A stretch of 64,000 nt of DNA, from NCBI GenBank assembly GCA_013420905.1, contig JAAXNY010000009.1, positions 868,001-932,000 on the forward strand, written 5' to 3'. Positions within the stretch are counted from its first letter, which is position 1. Each line of letters begins with the position of its first letter. This stretch comes from Collybia mongolica. Its lineage: Eukaryota; Basidiomycota; Agaricomycetes; Agaricales; Clitocybaceae. The notes beneath the pieces are model-generated. The model was not told the origin of the DNA, did no database searches, and worked only from the letters and a program-made list of their open reading frames with translations. Positions 12,322 to 23,960 of the stretch are shown piece after piece. The translations under genes and the position numbers were made by a program.

Positions 12322-13341
12322 CTAATACTTTGTATGACCACCTTTTGCCTTTATAACTGCTTGTATCCGCCTGGGCATACTTTCTATCAGGTTTTGGCAT
12401 ACCTCTGGTGGAATTTCACCCCACTCTTCAGCCAATCTATCCCACAACTCATGTACTCCTTTGGGTGGTGTTGGATATTCTTTAAGACGGCGCTTGAGAT
12501 GTTCCCAAAGGTGTTCTATTGGATTCATGTCAGGGGATTGGGCAGGCCAGCCAAGGACTTGAATGTTGTTGTCTTCAAACCACTGTGTGGCCAGTCCAGA
12601 TGTGTGTTTGGGGTCGTTATCTTGCTGAAAGTAGCGCTCGCCATCCACCATTTCCAACTTCTCAAAACTTTCCTGAACTCCACTCTCCAAAATTTCACAG
12701 TATTGAACCTTGTCCATGTTCCCCTGCACCTCTATGAGCTTTCCCACTCCATTCCACCCCATACAACCCCATACCATGAGGTTTCCTCCTCCTCCATGTT
12801 TGACAGTAGGTGATGTTGTTCTATCAGATGGTGGTTCTCCCCTTTGTTTCCAGACATAAACCTTTCCATCTGACCCAATCCTATTGATTTTGGTCTCATC
12901 TGTCCATAGAACCCTTTTCCAGTCCTCCACAGTCCAGCTTTCATGATATTTTGCAAACTGGAGACGCCGGATGCGATGGGCTCGTTTGAGAAGAGGAGCT
13001 TTCCTCTTTGTAGCAGCATAAAATTGATTTTCCTTGAGTGCATTTCTGACTGTCTGGGGTGTGACAGGATTGGGGATGATGCCATTGATGAATTGGGTAG
13101 CCTGAACTGCATTATCAAGCTTCCCTGACTTGATTTGACGAATAATTGACTGTTTGTCACGAACAGACAGCTTGGAGGGGCGGCCACCAAGGTTGTTTTC
13201 TTTGTTTCCATCCACATCTTTGCTGATCCTACTGATGGTACCCTTCCCTAGACCAGTTTTCTCCTTGATTTGACGCTGAGAATAGCCCTCATTGAGGAGA
13301 GAAACAACAGTATTGTGCTGAGCAGTAGAAATGGCTTTCAT
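12322..13341 (-). CDS. Tc1/mariner DDE transposase, intact
   Basis: 339 codons from ATG 13341 to a stop at 12322, uninterrupted. The N-terminus is a paired helix-turn-helix region (STAQHNTVVSLLNEGYSQRQ, then a second HTH after GGRPSKLSVRDKQ). The catalytic triad is visible as WTDETK (first Asp), QQDNDPKHTS (second Asp) and NPIEHLWEHLK (third Glu). The spacing between the second Asp and the Glu is about 34 residues, i.e. DD34E of the Tc1 group. The C-terminus KGGHTKY is typical of this fungal group. The enzyme would cut and paste the element at TA sites. Length is normal for the family, and with preserved inverted repeats the element may still be competent. Confidence 0.93.
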   Translation of the reverse strand: MKAISTAQHNTVVSLLNEGYSQRQIKEKTGLGKGTISRISKDVDGNKENNLGGRPSKLSVRDKQSIIRQIKSGKLDNAVQATQFINGIIPNPVTPQTVRNALKENQFYAATKRKAPLLKRAHRIRRLQFAKYHESWTVEDWKRVLWTDETKINRIGSDGKVYVWKQRGEPPSDRTTSPTVKHGGGGNLMVWGCMGWNGVGKLIEVQGNMDKVQYCEILESGVQESFEKLEMVDGERYFQQDNDPKHTSGLATQWFEDNNIQVLGWPAQSPDMNPIEHLWEHLKRRLKEYPTPPKGVHELWDRLAEEWGEIPPEVCQNLIESMPRRIQAVIKAKGGHTKY

Positions 13342-13490
13342 GATGGTGGTAAGAGGTCAAGAAGATGATTGAACCAATTCCAACATGTCAAATTGATACA
13401 AATAAAGTCACATGACATTGTTTATTCTTCCCACAGTCCATAATGTTCTTGCATTGGATCATAAATGCCAGAATAATGGAAAATAAGATA

Positions 13491-13702
13491 AGGGTCAAAA
13501 AACTGCCCCAATAAGTAACCATTTTGTTTGGCTTATAGCTTAATGGATATTGATCCAAATCACATGATCCAGGGTCCATTGGAAAGCCACGATGTCATAG
13601 TATCTTACATAATTACCCCAGGTCCCCTGCTTATGTCAGCACTTCATACCATATTGATCTTTCAAAAATGTACAAACATTGGGGCAGTTTTTTGAGCCAC
13701 TG
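13491..13702 (-). repeat. Right terminal inverted repeat of Tc1 element
   Basis: Inverted partner of 12095-12306, with the same internal duplication of the ~20-bp motif at its two ends. Confidence 0.9.
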
Positions 13703-13715
13703 TTGTAAAAAAATT

Positions 13716-14340
13716 GTTGTTGATAATGTGATTTGGAAGAGTACAAACAACTACAAATACACATAAATATACACATAATGGATTCCTTTACAATGTCTAG
13801 TAGTAGCATGTCCATCAGCTTTGTAGTTGCTGAGATATGCATCATCCATATTGTGGGAAATTTCTGTAGTAGTATTGTTTGTTTGGCTAGATATGTGGTG
13901 AAATGATATACAGACAGTATTCATTTACATTATATAGCAAGAAAATTGTTGATGATGTTTAGAAAAAATATAAACAAATACAAACACATACAAACATATA
14001 CATGAGGTGCTACATATCTAACACTAGCAATTTAAATTACATCCATATGCCTTGTTGTTGTTGAGATATGCAATGATTTATATTGTGGGAACTTTGATGG
14101 TATTGTTTGTTTGGCTAGCTGTGTGGCAAAGTCATACACAAACTTGATATTCATTTGCAACATGCTTGTAGTGAGAGAGCTGCTTTTGATCATGATGTTT
14201 GAAGGTGTACAAACAAATACAAATACATATAAATATTCACATTGGGTAGCCCCTCACCATATCTAGTAGTAGCAATTTAAATTGCATCCATAGGTCTTGT
14301 CATTGTGGAGATATGCAATGTTTTGTATTGTGGGAAAAGG
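13716..14340 (+). repeat. Tandem ~230-bp units inside copy A
   Basis: The marker ATTGTTTGTTTGGCTAG recurs about every 228 bp (near 13874 and 14102). Each unit carries GAGATATGCA and runs like TACAAACAAATACAAATACAT. The same units occur in the element copies near 28 kb and 32-33 kb. Confidence 0.7.
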
Positions 14341-14660
14341 TTTGACCCACAGTGAAAAAGATCAATTAACTCGAATTTATAATATTAAATGCAGCCAATG
14401 TTAGCAGTTGCCTTTTTTGCTTGAAATCGGCATCTTGGCTAATTTTGATTCCCACAGTTAGAAAAATATTTCCACAACTACAAAGTCTTACTGATGTACT
14501 TCAAAATGTTTACTGATCATGTTCTAATGAAATCTCGGAACACTTCAAAATTACTAACTGTGGGAAAAACAACACTGGATCTTGTTGGGTATGCTGAATT
14601 TTCCCTGCAAACCCAGGATGATGAACGAGTTACTTATGTAAACATAAGGACTTGTAACCA

Positions 14661-15175
14661 CTCTCCCAAAGCAATGACTCCCCTCCAAAATGAGGCTGCC
14701 AAATCCCACCATTGGTCAATAAACTGGCATTCTCCCCAAGAGGTGTGCTCTGTGCAGGGACAGTAGCTGATCGGGCCGGACCCCTTCCTCCTTTTGTGTT
14801 TGGGTGTAGTGGTTAAGCAAGTATGAATAAATTGTCAAAAATGTTGGCAGTGACACTCCCTAAGGATCTGTGCGAAGCAGAGTACTAGAGTTGTGGTGTC
14901 CTTGTGTGGCCTGGTAGTTGATGAGGTGGATGTGAATGGATTAGTGAAGCCCCCAGTACAGGCAAGATGAGATGACCCTGCAGATAGTCAGGATCAGCTC
15001 TGATAAGTTAAAAATTTGGATATGGTATAAAAGGATGGTGGCCCAAGCCAAAAGAGTGGTCTGATGAAAGGCGATGTTGATTAGGGATGAGGTGTTAGGT
15101 AGTTTAGGGACAACCTAGTGCAGGAGGGACAAATTCCCATGGTTGGATGGTGGTGGTAAAAGATCAAGAAGCGTC
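14661..15175 (+). repeat. 515-bp dispersed repeat, copy 1
   Basis: Over 90% identical by eye to 59235-59750, in the same orientation, running from CTCTCCCAAAGC to AAGATCAAGAAGCGTC. It contains a TATAAAAGG box (near 15027) and GTGTAGTGGTTAAGCAAG, which is loosely like a tRNA-type A box. There is no ORF and no inverted termini. It is inserted next to the right end of copy A. A SINE-like or solo-terminus origin is possible but unproven. Confidence 0.75.
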
Positions 15176-15660
15176 ACATTAGAACACAGTCAATAAACAT
15201 TTTGAAGTACATCAGTAAGACTTTGTAGTCATGGAAATATTTTTCTAACTGTGAGAATTAAAATTAGCCAACATGCGATTTCTGAATTAATTAGGCAGTT
15301 GTCACGTCACTGTCACACCATTCATCAACACCTATTCAACATTGAGTTGTTATATATGGTATGTCCCATATTCCTTTGCCAGTTGTTGTGAACTTCAAGA
15401 AATTGAAATTCTCTTGTTACATTAACTCCATCATATATTAGTAGTTAAAAACATAGTCCTTGGCTGATTCAGCCTAATATCATCCATGTAACTTTGGACT
15501 GTACATCATCATCATCATCATCACTATAACCCACTTTACATTTCAATGTAAGTGGCAGAGATGTAATCTGAGTCTTATACTGGTGTTGAACATTTTCTGC
15601 ATCCTATGTTTATGTTATTAATCAACCCTCTAAAATATGTTTTAACAAGGAAAAACTCAC
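15176..15660 (-). repeat. Inverted fragment of the TA-flanked element, then an ATC microsatellite
   Basis: 15176-15290 is an inverted, diverged copy of the terminal region at 14460-14560 (shared TTTTGAAGTACATCAGTAAG). A short (ATC)n run lies at about 15503-15523. The rest holds nothing recognisable. Confidence 0.55.
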
Positions 15661-16640
15661 TCAAGATGGTTTCATGTCAAGAAGAGTAACAGCTCTCAAC
15701 CTTGTGATAAGCTTGAACCTTTTGTCTTTCAGGGGAATAGCAACAAAAGAGATCTGAGCTTCAACCACATCACCAATGCGCAACTTTGTTGGTTCAATTA
15801 CTTTGTATCTGCATAATTTTTAGTAGATTTTGGGAAGCCACATGTTCTCAAGCATACCTCTGGGTTCCATTTCCCCCAATGTAAGCTTCAAAATACTCTA
15901 CCTCATTTTCACAGGTGTGTGAAAACTCAGATCCAAGCATCCTTCCCAAATATCCATATGGGTCAATGCATGCCTTGAATGTGACAGTCTCCCCTGTTAG
16001 ATCCTGTTTGCTGGTGAAATAGTGGTTTCCCATATCAATGGCAGGTGCATTTTCAAAGGTAGATGGCGCCCAGTTCTCCATTGCTCCAGCTGGCAGTGCC
16101 CAGGAGAATACATGATTGATTTTGTGAATGCTTTGTATGCATGCTTCAAAGTAAGGTGCTCCAAAAGCAGTTAAGGATATATGTAAGTTGCCTGAGAAAC
16201 TGTTGTTCACTCCTGAATATATAAGTCTAGTTAGTTTATTCAAAGTGATACAATCATATCACTACCGGTTTTACAGGTTCAGTTACAGGTGGCAGATCCT
16301 GTCGGCATATGATCCCTTGAATACAGAGAACCAACTCTTCAGTGACATCACCATTTGGAGCTGCAAGTTTCCACAAACGGGGGCAGTCAATGGATATGGT
16401 TGTCACATTTTCACCTGCTCCTCCATTCTGATAAATTATATGAAAATAAGAAAGCGTAACTATACTCAGATGGTCTATCAATACACACCTCCTCATAGAA
16501 GATTAGCTGGACATTTTTGGGACCAATGTCCATATGATTCTGGACAATTTTCTCAAGTAATTTTCCTAAGCTTTTGTCAAATATTGCACAAGATGCTTGT
16601 ACTATGACAGATACTTACAGGCTTCTGTTGTGTTATAGAA
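15661..16640 (-). pseudogene. Hypothetical multi-exon gene or remnant, transposon-associated type
   Basis: Exon-like pieces on the minus strand end with KVIEPTKLRIGDVVEAQISF, FVAIPLKDKRFKLITRL and RAVTLLDMKPS, with a TGA at 15661. Upstream pieces contain YFEACIQSIHKINHVFSWAL and WKLAAPNGDVTEELVLCIQG. The RIGDVVEAQ...VALL-type ending is, from memory, typical of expanded hypothetical proteins in agaricomycete genomes, often beside transposons. No catalytic motif is visible and the function is unknown. The 5' end is not defined. Confidence 0.45.
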
Positions 16641-16699
16641 TGAGTCCATGGCAGCAGTGGTGATAGTTGTAGATATTCTGGCTACTTCTAAATGCTGAT

Positions 16700-18183
16700 T
16701 GAAAATGTAAAAATAGGTAAAATTGCGATCTCACCTAGGACCAAAAAATTCCAGTGCTGATTTACATGTTGGACAGGTTCCTGAAGAGCCAATATTAGCA
16801 AATGGAAGATTGGAGTCCCATTCAATATATCAGATGCTAAATCTGGATCTTGTTAAAAATGCAAGATGCCCATCCAGCCATCTCCACAAGTGTCCCTGCA
16901 TCTGGTCCACATTATGGATCTATCTTAAGTTAGCCCATCCATCTTATGCTTGAAAAAATTTCCCAATTGCATCCTTACCTTGAAACATGGCCAGTTTCTA
17001 CCCCTCACCATGCTCAGAGCATTCATGCCTCTCAGATGACAGTTATTACACATCACAACACCCAGAATTTGACATCTCACCTCACTCAGAGTCTTCACTG
17101 CTTTCCATCAACAACCATTTGGTGGCCTTAGAGTATCCTGCTATGCCTTCACAGCAACTATCCCCACTACTGTTGTTCAAAGAGGAACTTCCTGCTCAAA
17201 CCTTGCTTTCAATGTCCTTTTCTGATATTATTTGCTCCTTACATTACAAATATCTCCTGCCTTCTGAAATGGATGGATTCTTGCCAGTTTATAGTCTCGA
17301 TATGCCTTGGTATGGGAAGAACACAAGTAAACCACAAATACTCTATGCTATTACTGAAACTGACAATACCTTGCAGTTAAGTGTTGTGCTCCAAATATTA
17401 TGTTTATGGCTTTGGACCACCTTGACTTGTCATCAATTACACTATTTGGGATGACATGTCGCCAGGCATATTCACTTACCCAGCTGTATCTTTGTGCAAG
17501 ATTTCAGCATATTATCAAGCATTTCAACCTTGATGCAACTAGTTTGCTTCTTGCAATGGAGGAGTGTCAGGCAGTCATTTGTGGTGATTGTGCTTTGCTG
17601 GCCGTATAATTTCCAGCCTGATGCCATTGACTTCTTAGTGGGCAAAAATCATAGTACTACACTTCTTGAACAGATTCTGAATCTGGGAGAATTTAGGATT
17701 GTTAGCCAGACTGTTGTCTATGATGGTGATTTGTCACCTGCTCAGAAAATCTGGACTATAGCTCATGAAGCTTCCAACCCAACACTCATCACCATTCACA
17801 TCATTTCATCCTTTTCCAACCATCCTCTGGAGCCCATCTTTAACTCTGATTCAACACTTGCATTCAATTATATTTCAAGTGCTGGGATATTTGTTGGTTA
17901 TAGGATTTTGATGTGTGGAGGCATTGGAGTTTCATCCATAGTTGAGGGCACTTTAGAAGACCGAGGCTTTACAATGGTGTCTGTTGATGCAGCTTCTAAG
18001 AGCTTCTGCAGTGGTCAGTTTGGCTGTTCACTTGGGATTAGACTGTCACTTGACAAGCACACATTATTTTCTGCCTTCAAACATCCATATAAACCTGGCT
18101 GTAAAAGTCAACAATTTTCTACTATTACTTGGGCAATAGGTAGACATCTGTGTGGTGATGAGAACAGCACTGCCTCTAAATAA
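16700..18183 (+). pseudogene. F-box-like hypothetical gene remnant
   Basis: Three overlapping open stretches in different frames follow one another: 16987-17454, 17400-17609 and 17494-18183. They read as exons or a frame-broken gene. LDHLDLSSITLFGMTCRQAY resembles the hydrophobic core of an F-box. It is followed by a long domain (FQPDAIDFLVGKNHSTTLLE, AFNYISSAGIFVGYRILMCG) similar in style to a lineage-expanded basidiomycete family I cannot assign a function to. It ends at the TAA at 18181-18183. The overlapping frames suggest either short introns or two frameshifts. Confidence 0.45.
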
Positions 18184-18566
18184 ATAGGTCAGAGAATGAA
18201 AATATTTTGTTTTGTGGATCCATACCAATACTATCGCATATACAACCATGAGTCAAATCCTTCTGGATATCCCTGAATCGTGATTTGAGAAATTTTATCC
18301 AGCTTAGCCTTATGTGGTACACATACAAATTGTAATATGAAGGCCGCCGCCAAGTAGATTGGCAATATGCCTAATTTTGTATGGCTCAGGTTTGCCCTGC
18401 ATGTCTTCATGTCCGTTACAAAATTTTTGAAGTAAGATCTTTGCTGAGATTTTGAGTTTCACCAGATCTGGTTAGTAGATCTTGACAAAAATGCATATAA
18501 AACTGTGGGTCAATCTGTGCTCCTTAAGTCTGCCCCCTTACCTCTCTCTATATTGTGTCTTTAAGA

Positions 18567-20492
18567 ATGCCTCCTCACAAGAAGACTGCAGGAAAGTCCA
18601 AGCATGTTGATCATAAAAAGTCAACAGGAACAAAGGCATCAGCAAAGGTGTCAATCTCACCTGAGCTTGTTCATGACTCAGATCAGGAAGTCCAAATCAA
18701 CACGCCTGAGCCCTCGGATGATGGAAATGACTTCATCATAGAGGATGAAGAACTGCATTCATCCGCTGATTTTGAGTAAGCATTTGGATCGCTGTCTTGT
18801 AAATTCACCTCACTTCATCATTCTAGGGAGAGTTCCATCTGCACTGACAGTAGTGAAAGTGGTTCTGGAGGTGAAGATCCTGATAATGATGAGCTTAACA
18901 TGGAGTACCCACATCAAATACAAGTTTAACCACCTTTGCTAATCATGTTTCAGAGAACCTGAACCTGCCACTCCTCGGACAAGAAGGCATCGCCATGAAA
19001 CGCCTCCACCTGTGACACCAACACCAACAAAGGGGAGGTTAGTCAAAGTACTTTTATACCTTTTTGGACACTGTACCTGGGCTGGAATTTAGGGGAAAGA
19101 AACACATTGCAAAGGATGATATTGACTCTGACAGTGATGAAGTCTTTATCCAAAGGCAAGTATGCAAAAGTCCTGCAACAGTAATTTTTATTGAACCACA
19201 TATCAGCCCAACTACAGACTCACCTAAAAAACCAAGAACCACTCCACGGAAGAATAAAATGTGCATAATATTGCTGGCTCTTGCTTAACAACTGCTGACT
19301 GATCACTTTATTTCAGTGACACACCACCAATGCCCAGCCCACAGAAACATACAAAATCAGCTCAACAAAAGGTGTTTGATGATGCTGCGTACAAATTTCC
19401 ATTTTGATGCAAAGACGATTGTTGATTTCTTATAATCTAGACTGAAATTAAAGGTTGAGAAGATGACTCCAACAAACACAACTGGATCCAAGCGCACCTT
19501 GACACAGTGTGTAATTTAAAGTGGAGTTAATTAATTTGCATGACTTATTTTGGAAAATTCTCAGGGGAAAGACAAAAAATACTCCAAAGCCTAAGATGTC
19601 TAACAAGGGCATTGGTGATACCAAAGATGATGAAGAGCGGTAAGTATATACATTGCTGACAATGCAACTTCCTCACTCACATATTATAACAGAGAGATCA
19701 AGCCACTGAAGTACTTGGAAGATCTTGATAATCGTGTCAGGTAACATGATATTGTCATAATTCTTTGGCCTATGACTGAGAGCATACCAAGCATCCCATT
19801 ACTTGCTAAATGTGGAGTTTTCGATAAGGCCATTGAAGACAAACTTCTCAAAGGGTCATATGACAAGTTGGCCAAGTTACCTGGGTATGTATTTGTGATT
19901 GACTGTAAGATTTGGGCTCATGAGTTCTGTGGAGGAAAATCAGTTGAAACTTGAAAAAAACTTACTGAATCAGAAAAGGATAAACAAACTCCTCAGTTTA
20001 TCATGTTCTCAACCATCAAGAATTACTTCCCCAAAGCATCCATCAGGCAAGCGTCAGACATTATACAACCACTGCACTGCTGGGCTGACATATTTCCATA
20101 ATGAGATCAAGAAGCTACTCCTGTTTACTGGGGACAGAAGCTTAGGTTTTGCAAATCTTTCAAGAATAAACCCAAGCGAGCTCACCTATAAACCTCCCAA
20201 CCCATCATACAAGTCCTCTTTCATTTGCTACCATGGACAGAATCATCCTGCAAAGCTGTTGATGATGGGCTTGGTCTACAGTGATCATACTAATGCACCC
20301 TACCAGCTCCCTGGTCCTAAGGGAAATTGGATCAAAACATTTACCATGTGTCCATTTGCGCTTGAGTTTGAGAGAAACGTTACAGCCTCATGCCTGATCA
20401 CAAGCATTGGATCTTTTGTTGGACAGATTTACGACAATCAGCTCACCTTCTCAACGTGCCAGGGTCCTCTCGGTATGTTATATCATTACTGA
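18567..20492 (+). pseudogene. Hypothetical multi-exon gene with acidic, low-complexity N-terminus
   Basis: Start ATG 18567 (MPPHKKTAGKSKHVDHKKST). The first exon is basic then acidic (DGNDFIIEDEELHSSADFE). Plausible GT-AG exons continue with ESSICTDSSESGSGGEDPDN, then EPEPATPRTRRHRHETPPPV. Further along are GVFDKAIEDKLLKGSYDKLA and a longer C-terminal stretch at about 19960-20492 (FANLSRINPSELTYKPPNPS, PLGML). That last stretch is also open in a second frame (MFSTIKNYFPKASIRQASDI), so the true frame is uncertain. No known domain. The style matches transposon-linked agaricomycete families; a decayed gene is as likely as a functional one. Confidence 0.4.
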
Positions 20493-20499
20493 TTTCAGG

Positions 20500-21540
20500 T
20501 TTTTTCTCATTTGGTCTAGATGAGTCGAAACCCTCATCATATGGCCGGTTGTTGGGGCTGTTTGGCAGACATATAGCAAAAAGACAATTGCGAAATAATT
20601 TGGGCTACAAAATACAGGATAGGGGATGTGGGTGTAGGGGACAATCACAGGGTAAATATTTAACATGGAAGAAGCAACAAGGAAAACTACATTAATACAT
20701 TATGGATTTCAAGGCTACATGAGAGAATGTTTCAAAGGCAGTGAACGGCATGGCTTACCATATGCCACAAAACACCACAAAACACTAATCAAACCTCCGT
20801 GTTGAACACAGATTGGGAAAATATCATCTGCTCTGTTCCTTGTTGTGTGGACAAGATCTCATGAACCCTGAGGAGATTATTAGATGAGTGTTTAATTTGA
20901 GAAAAGCGTCAGGATGTACTGCGGCTGGGGGGTTCAAACCCAAGGCCTGTGCTCTCTCCCAGAGTTCAAGGTGACTGACTCCAACGCAAGGACCATATTC
21001 ATAGGTGCTGTAGATTATTGAGATAAGATGTGGGGAAGGGCATGCATCTGGCAAAATGCTCACAGATCAAAGAAGATCTCATGGATCTTATTCTGACCTT
21101 CTCCATGAACTTTAAAAAACCTATGTTTGAGTTGGCATAATTGAAATGGCAGTGTATCACCTGCTTGGTTTCTTGTGATTCATCTTTTCGCATACCACAA
21201 CATAATTGATCTGGGATCTTTCTCGTTGAGGTTGGGCTTTTCTTGTGGTGTAGGTAATGTCTTTTCTTGCTTTTCACTAGGCTTCAGGACAGTTTTGGAT
21301 TTCTTGGTCGCCTTTTTTGCTGAGCCTTTAGCATTGCACAATACCTGATTCCTTAGTGATGGGCGTTCCGGTTTTTATGTGCTCCTCTGGCGCCATTTCC
21401 TTGTCGGGGGTAAGGTGAACATCTTCTACATCCACTTCATTGACACTACTTGATGAGCTAGAAACACTCCTTAGTTTGGGCGTGTTTCTGGTTCTTGATG
21501 TTTGGCCTTCATGTTGGCTGTAGTGGACAACGTTAATGAT
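20500..21540 (-). pseudogene. Eroded minus-strand remnant
   Basis: Reverse-strand pieces include NTPKLRSVSSSSSSVNEVDV, VEDVHLTPDKEMAPEEHIKT (21350-21500) and a Lys-rich run. They resemble the low-complexity N-terminus of the 18567 gene in composition but not in order. There is no intact ORF and no function can be proposed. The rest of the interval is non-coding. Confidence 0.3.
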
Positions 21541-21885
21541 AGTTCAAACTTAACGCCTTGAAACCAATGTTCAAGCTCAAGAGGGGCCATAAATATATTA
21601 CATAATTAACCTACATATTAATCATTTTAACATATGTGAGAATTTTACGTAATACTAGTTTTTGGCATTCTCAGAAGGGCACAGAATGAGTTGGGGCGCT
21701 AGTGGTGCCTTGTTGATGAGAGAGTTGCGGAGGAAAGTTCCATGTGTGAAGTCTGTTGTATTGAGGTGCCTGAGAGTTCAGGATGGAATTGATGTTTGAA
21801 ACGTCCCACTGTAGCCCGATGGCCGACAGGGAACTTGAGGCAGTCTGGACTGATATCGGGTTTCATTCCCACGTGTCGTGCATGT

Positions 21886-21957
21886 GTAATCATGCTGACG
21901 TTTTCCAACTATGCTGTTAGAGTTAACAGCATAGTTGGAAAACGTCAGCATGATTAC
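21886..21957. repeat. 72-nt perfect hairpin (fold-back element)
   Basis: Two 34-nt arms, perfectly complementary, flank a 4-nt loop (GAGT). The left arm starts GTAATCATGCTGACGTTTTC and the right arm ends CAGCATGATTAC. A related hairpin lies at 32223-32293 (core CAACTACGCTGTTAG), so this is a dispersed family. Confidence 0.9.
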
Positions 21958-23960
21958 GCACGCACGGCCCAACCTTTGACATATTCGAACAATACTCAGT
22001 TCCAGCACCATTCCCCCTCCCACTCTTTCGGACCGCTCTTTCAACTCTCCCCATTGGAATGCAGAGCCCCTTCCTCTCCCCTCGTCTTCTCATGTCCGAC
22101 CCATCTTCATCAATGCCCCCAATGATGGTGGCAATTCTTCTGGCTCCCATCTCCACATCATGTCAGCTACCCCCATCTCTGGTGGTGGCGCGGCATTAAC
22201 TGAGGTTTGCTTCCAAACCTCTCTCAAGACCCTCAGGCAGGGTAAGCAACCCTTATCAACCAAATTGCGCATAGCTAACTTTTCCCTTGCATCAGGCTCC
22301 ACTCTTGAACCTCATAACATGTAGCCACCGTGGCTTGACGTCGACAGTGGCAAACCCGATCCTTCCTCTCGCGCAACCTATAGCATGCTGATCCCCCGCA
22401 TCGTCCCTGATACCACCAGGACACCACCCCACCAACTCATGGATATCCCCCCCAAAAATCTCAGTTTTCTGGTCCTGTAGGAGATCCTTAAATACACGCA
22501 TGCCCATTGTGTATGACAAAAAAAAACCACACAATACAGCATTGCGCACATGGAATGCGGCCCAAGCCACTGACATCAACCCCGAGAATGAACACCCCAG
22601 CGCTGATGGACCGTCATTGATATCGAGCCTGTCATGACCAAGCCCCTCCCCCCCCCCCAAAAAAAAAACACCTAGTGAACCAGTAGAGGCATACCACTCC
22701 CGAGTCCCAACTCATCCCCAGACCCACAAACCCCATCTCTCCACCTCCCTCAGACCAACCAAAAACCAACCAAAAGAGCGCATCAACCACCCAAGTCCTA
22801 GCACCCCTCTTCCGCTGCTCAACATTACGCTCTTACGATATCACGATATCACTGCTGCAAAGCCATCCATTCTTTGTCATCAAGACAATTGCACAGCCCC
22901 AACCAAGGCCCTCCATCTCGACTCCACCGCGCGCACATGCCAGCCTCAATCCATGCCCCAAAGCAAGCCAAAGGGTGATGATGATGAATGGAACTGGTAG
23001 ATCGGATTTACTCCAGCGTATGTATCCAGAGTTTAATGCAAATAATAAGCTGACATATATTATTCACAGTCAAACAAAAGTGGGAACAAGTTGAGGGTTT
23101 GGCGAAGTGCCCCTAGAAGGGACTTCCTCGCTGGCTGCACAGGGTCAGGGGAGTGGAGCTATGTTGGAAGGTATACGGGAGGGGGTACAAGGAGTGAGTA
23201 GATTTATTGCTGCAGGCCTTGCTATTGACGAACTCGCTACACCTTTGGTATCTCCATTGCCCACTCCTACTCGACCTGCATGTTGTACTCTACAGCCCTG
23301 TCAACAAACTTGTCTATTTTGACGTCCATGACTAAATCCACTCATTTCTCCTAGTCATTGGCCTAACGTGCCTCAATCCTGTTCTCTGACATCTCCCACT
23401 CCATTGTCTCTGTGTTATCACCTGCCCCCGTGTCAACCTCAGCACGTTTCTCCACCAAAAAGCTGCATAGATGCCGAGATGGATGCCCCAAGCTCTGGTT
23501 GTCCCCAGTCTCCCTGCCCACTGCGCTCTCTTCAACAATTTACACCTGGAGCTTGGCAGGTAGCACTCACACTCTTGAATATGCCTGACCGTCAACATTC
23601 CCCACCCTACTTTACTGACAGCCAGAGCTTGTCCCCATTGTCCACCATGCCTTGACGCCGCCTATTCCTCATACCCCTACCTTCAACAACACCTGGGACA
23701 TCCTTCCCAGTGCCGTTGCTCTTCAATGACACACACCCTCCTTTTACCCTAAACACTGCACAAATACTGTTCCAGATGCCTGAAATCTTGAGAAACCAGT
23801 GCTCTCACTCATTTCCTAGCACAACTCACCAATTGCTATCTTGGCAACCATACATGTATCGAAAGCTATTGGATTAGTTTAGCACCAGTTACTCCTCCCA
23901 TCATATTCACCTCTGGGGCAAGACACCATGTGTTGCCCCGATGACTTTGTTTTGTGCATG
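21958..23960. other. C-rich region without recognisable gene
   Basis: Pyrimidine-rich on the plus strand, with homopolymer C and A runs near 22648-22668. Open stretches on both strands are short, overlapping and unmatched to any family I know. One short reading, KGDDDEWNW near 22970, is followed by a stop. It looks like decayed sequence. Confidence 0.4.

Larger units (their letters stand above)
12095..13702 (-). mobile_element. Complete Tc1/mariner element (1608 bp)
   Basis: Begins CAGTGGCTCAAAAAACTGCC after TA (12093-12094) and ends ...GAGCCACTG at 13702. It is followed by TT, so the right TA of the target duplication has mutated. The terminal inverted repeats are about 212 bp and nearly identical (12095-12306 and 13491-13702). 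They enclose a single uninterrupted transposase ORF on the minus strand. CAGTG termini and a TA target are diagnostic of the superfamily. Confidence 0.93.
11100..14654 (+). repeat. Copy A of a large non-coding TA-flanked element, split by a Tc1 element
   Basis: Segments at 11340-11440, 11890-12090 and 13705-14654 match, in the same order, the elements at 24735-29034 and 31882-41624. Examples are the shared run AACTAGATGTGGGG near 12055 and AGATATGCAATG in the tandem units. The right end reads AACATAAGGACTTG at 14641-14654 followed by TA, identical to the other copies. The left end is approximate. The Tc1 element at 12095-13702 sits inside this copy. No coding region is recognised. Confidence 0.6.

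Noticed and set aside
20930..20990. GGTTCAAACCC box suggesting a tRNA or tRNA-derived SINE
   Set aside because: No acceptor or D arm can be paired around it on either strand; an isolated B-box-like palindrome is common by chance.
22090..22660. Minus-strand open frames in the C-rich region
   Set aside because: Skewed base composition removes stop codons; the translations have no family resemblance and adjoin homopolymer runs.
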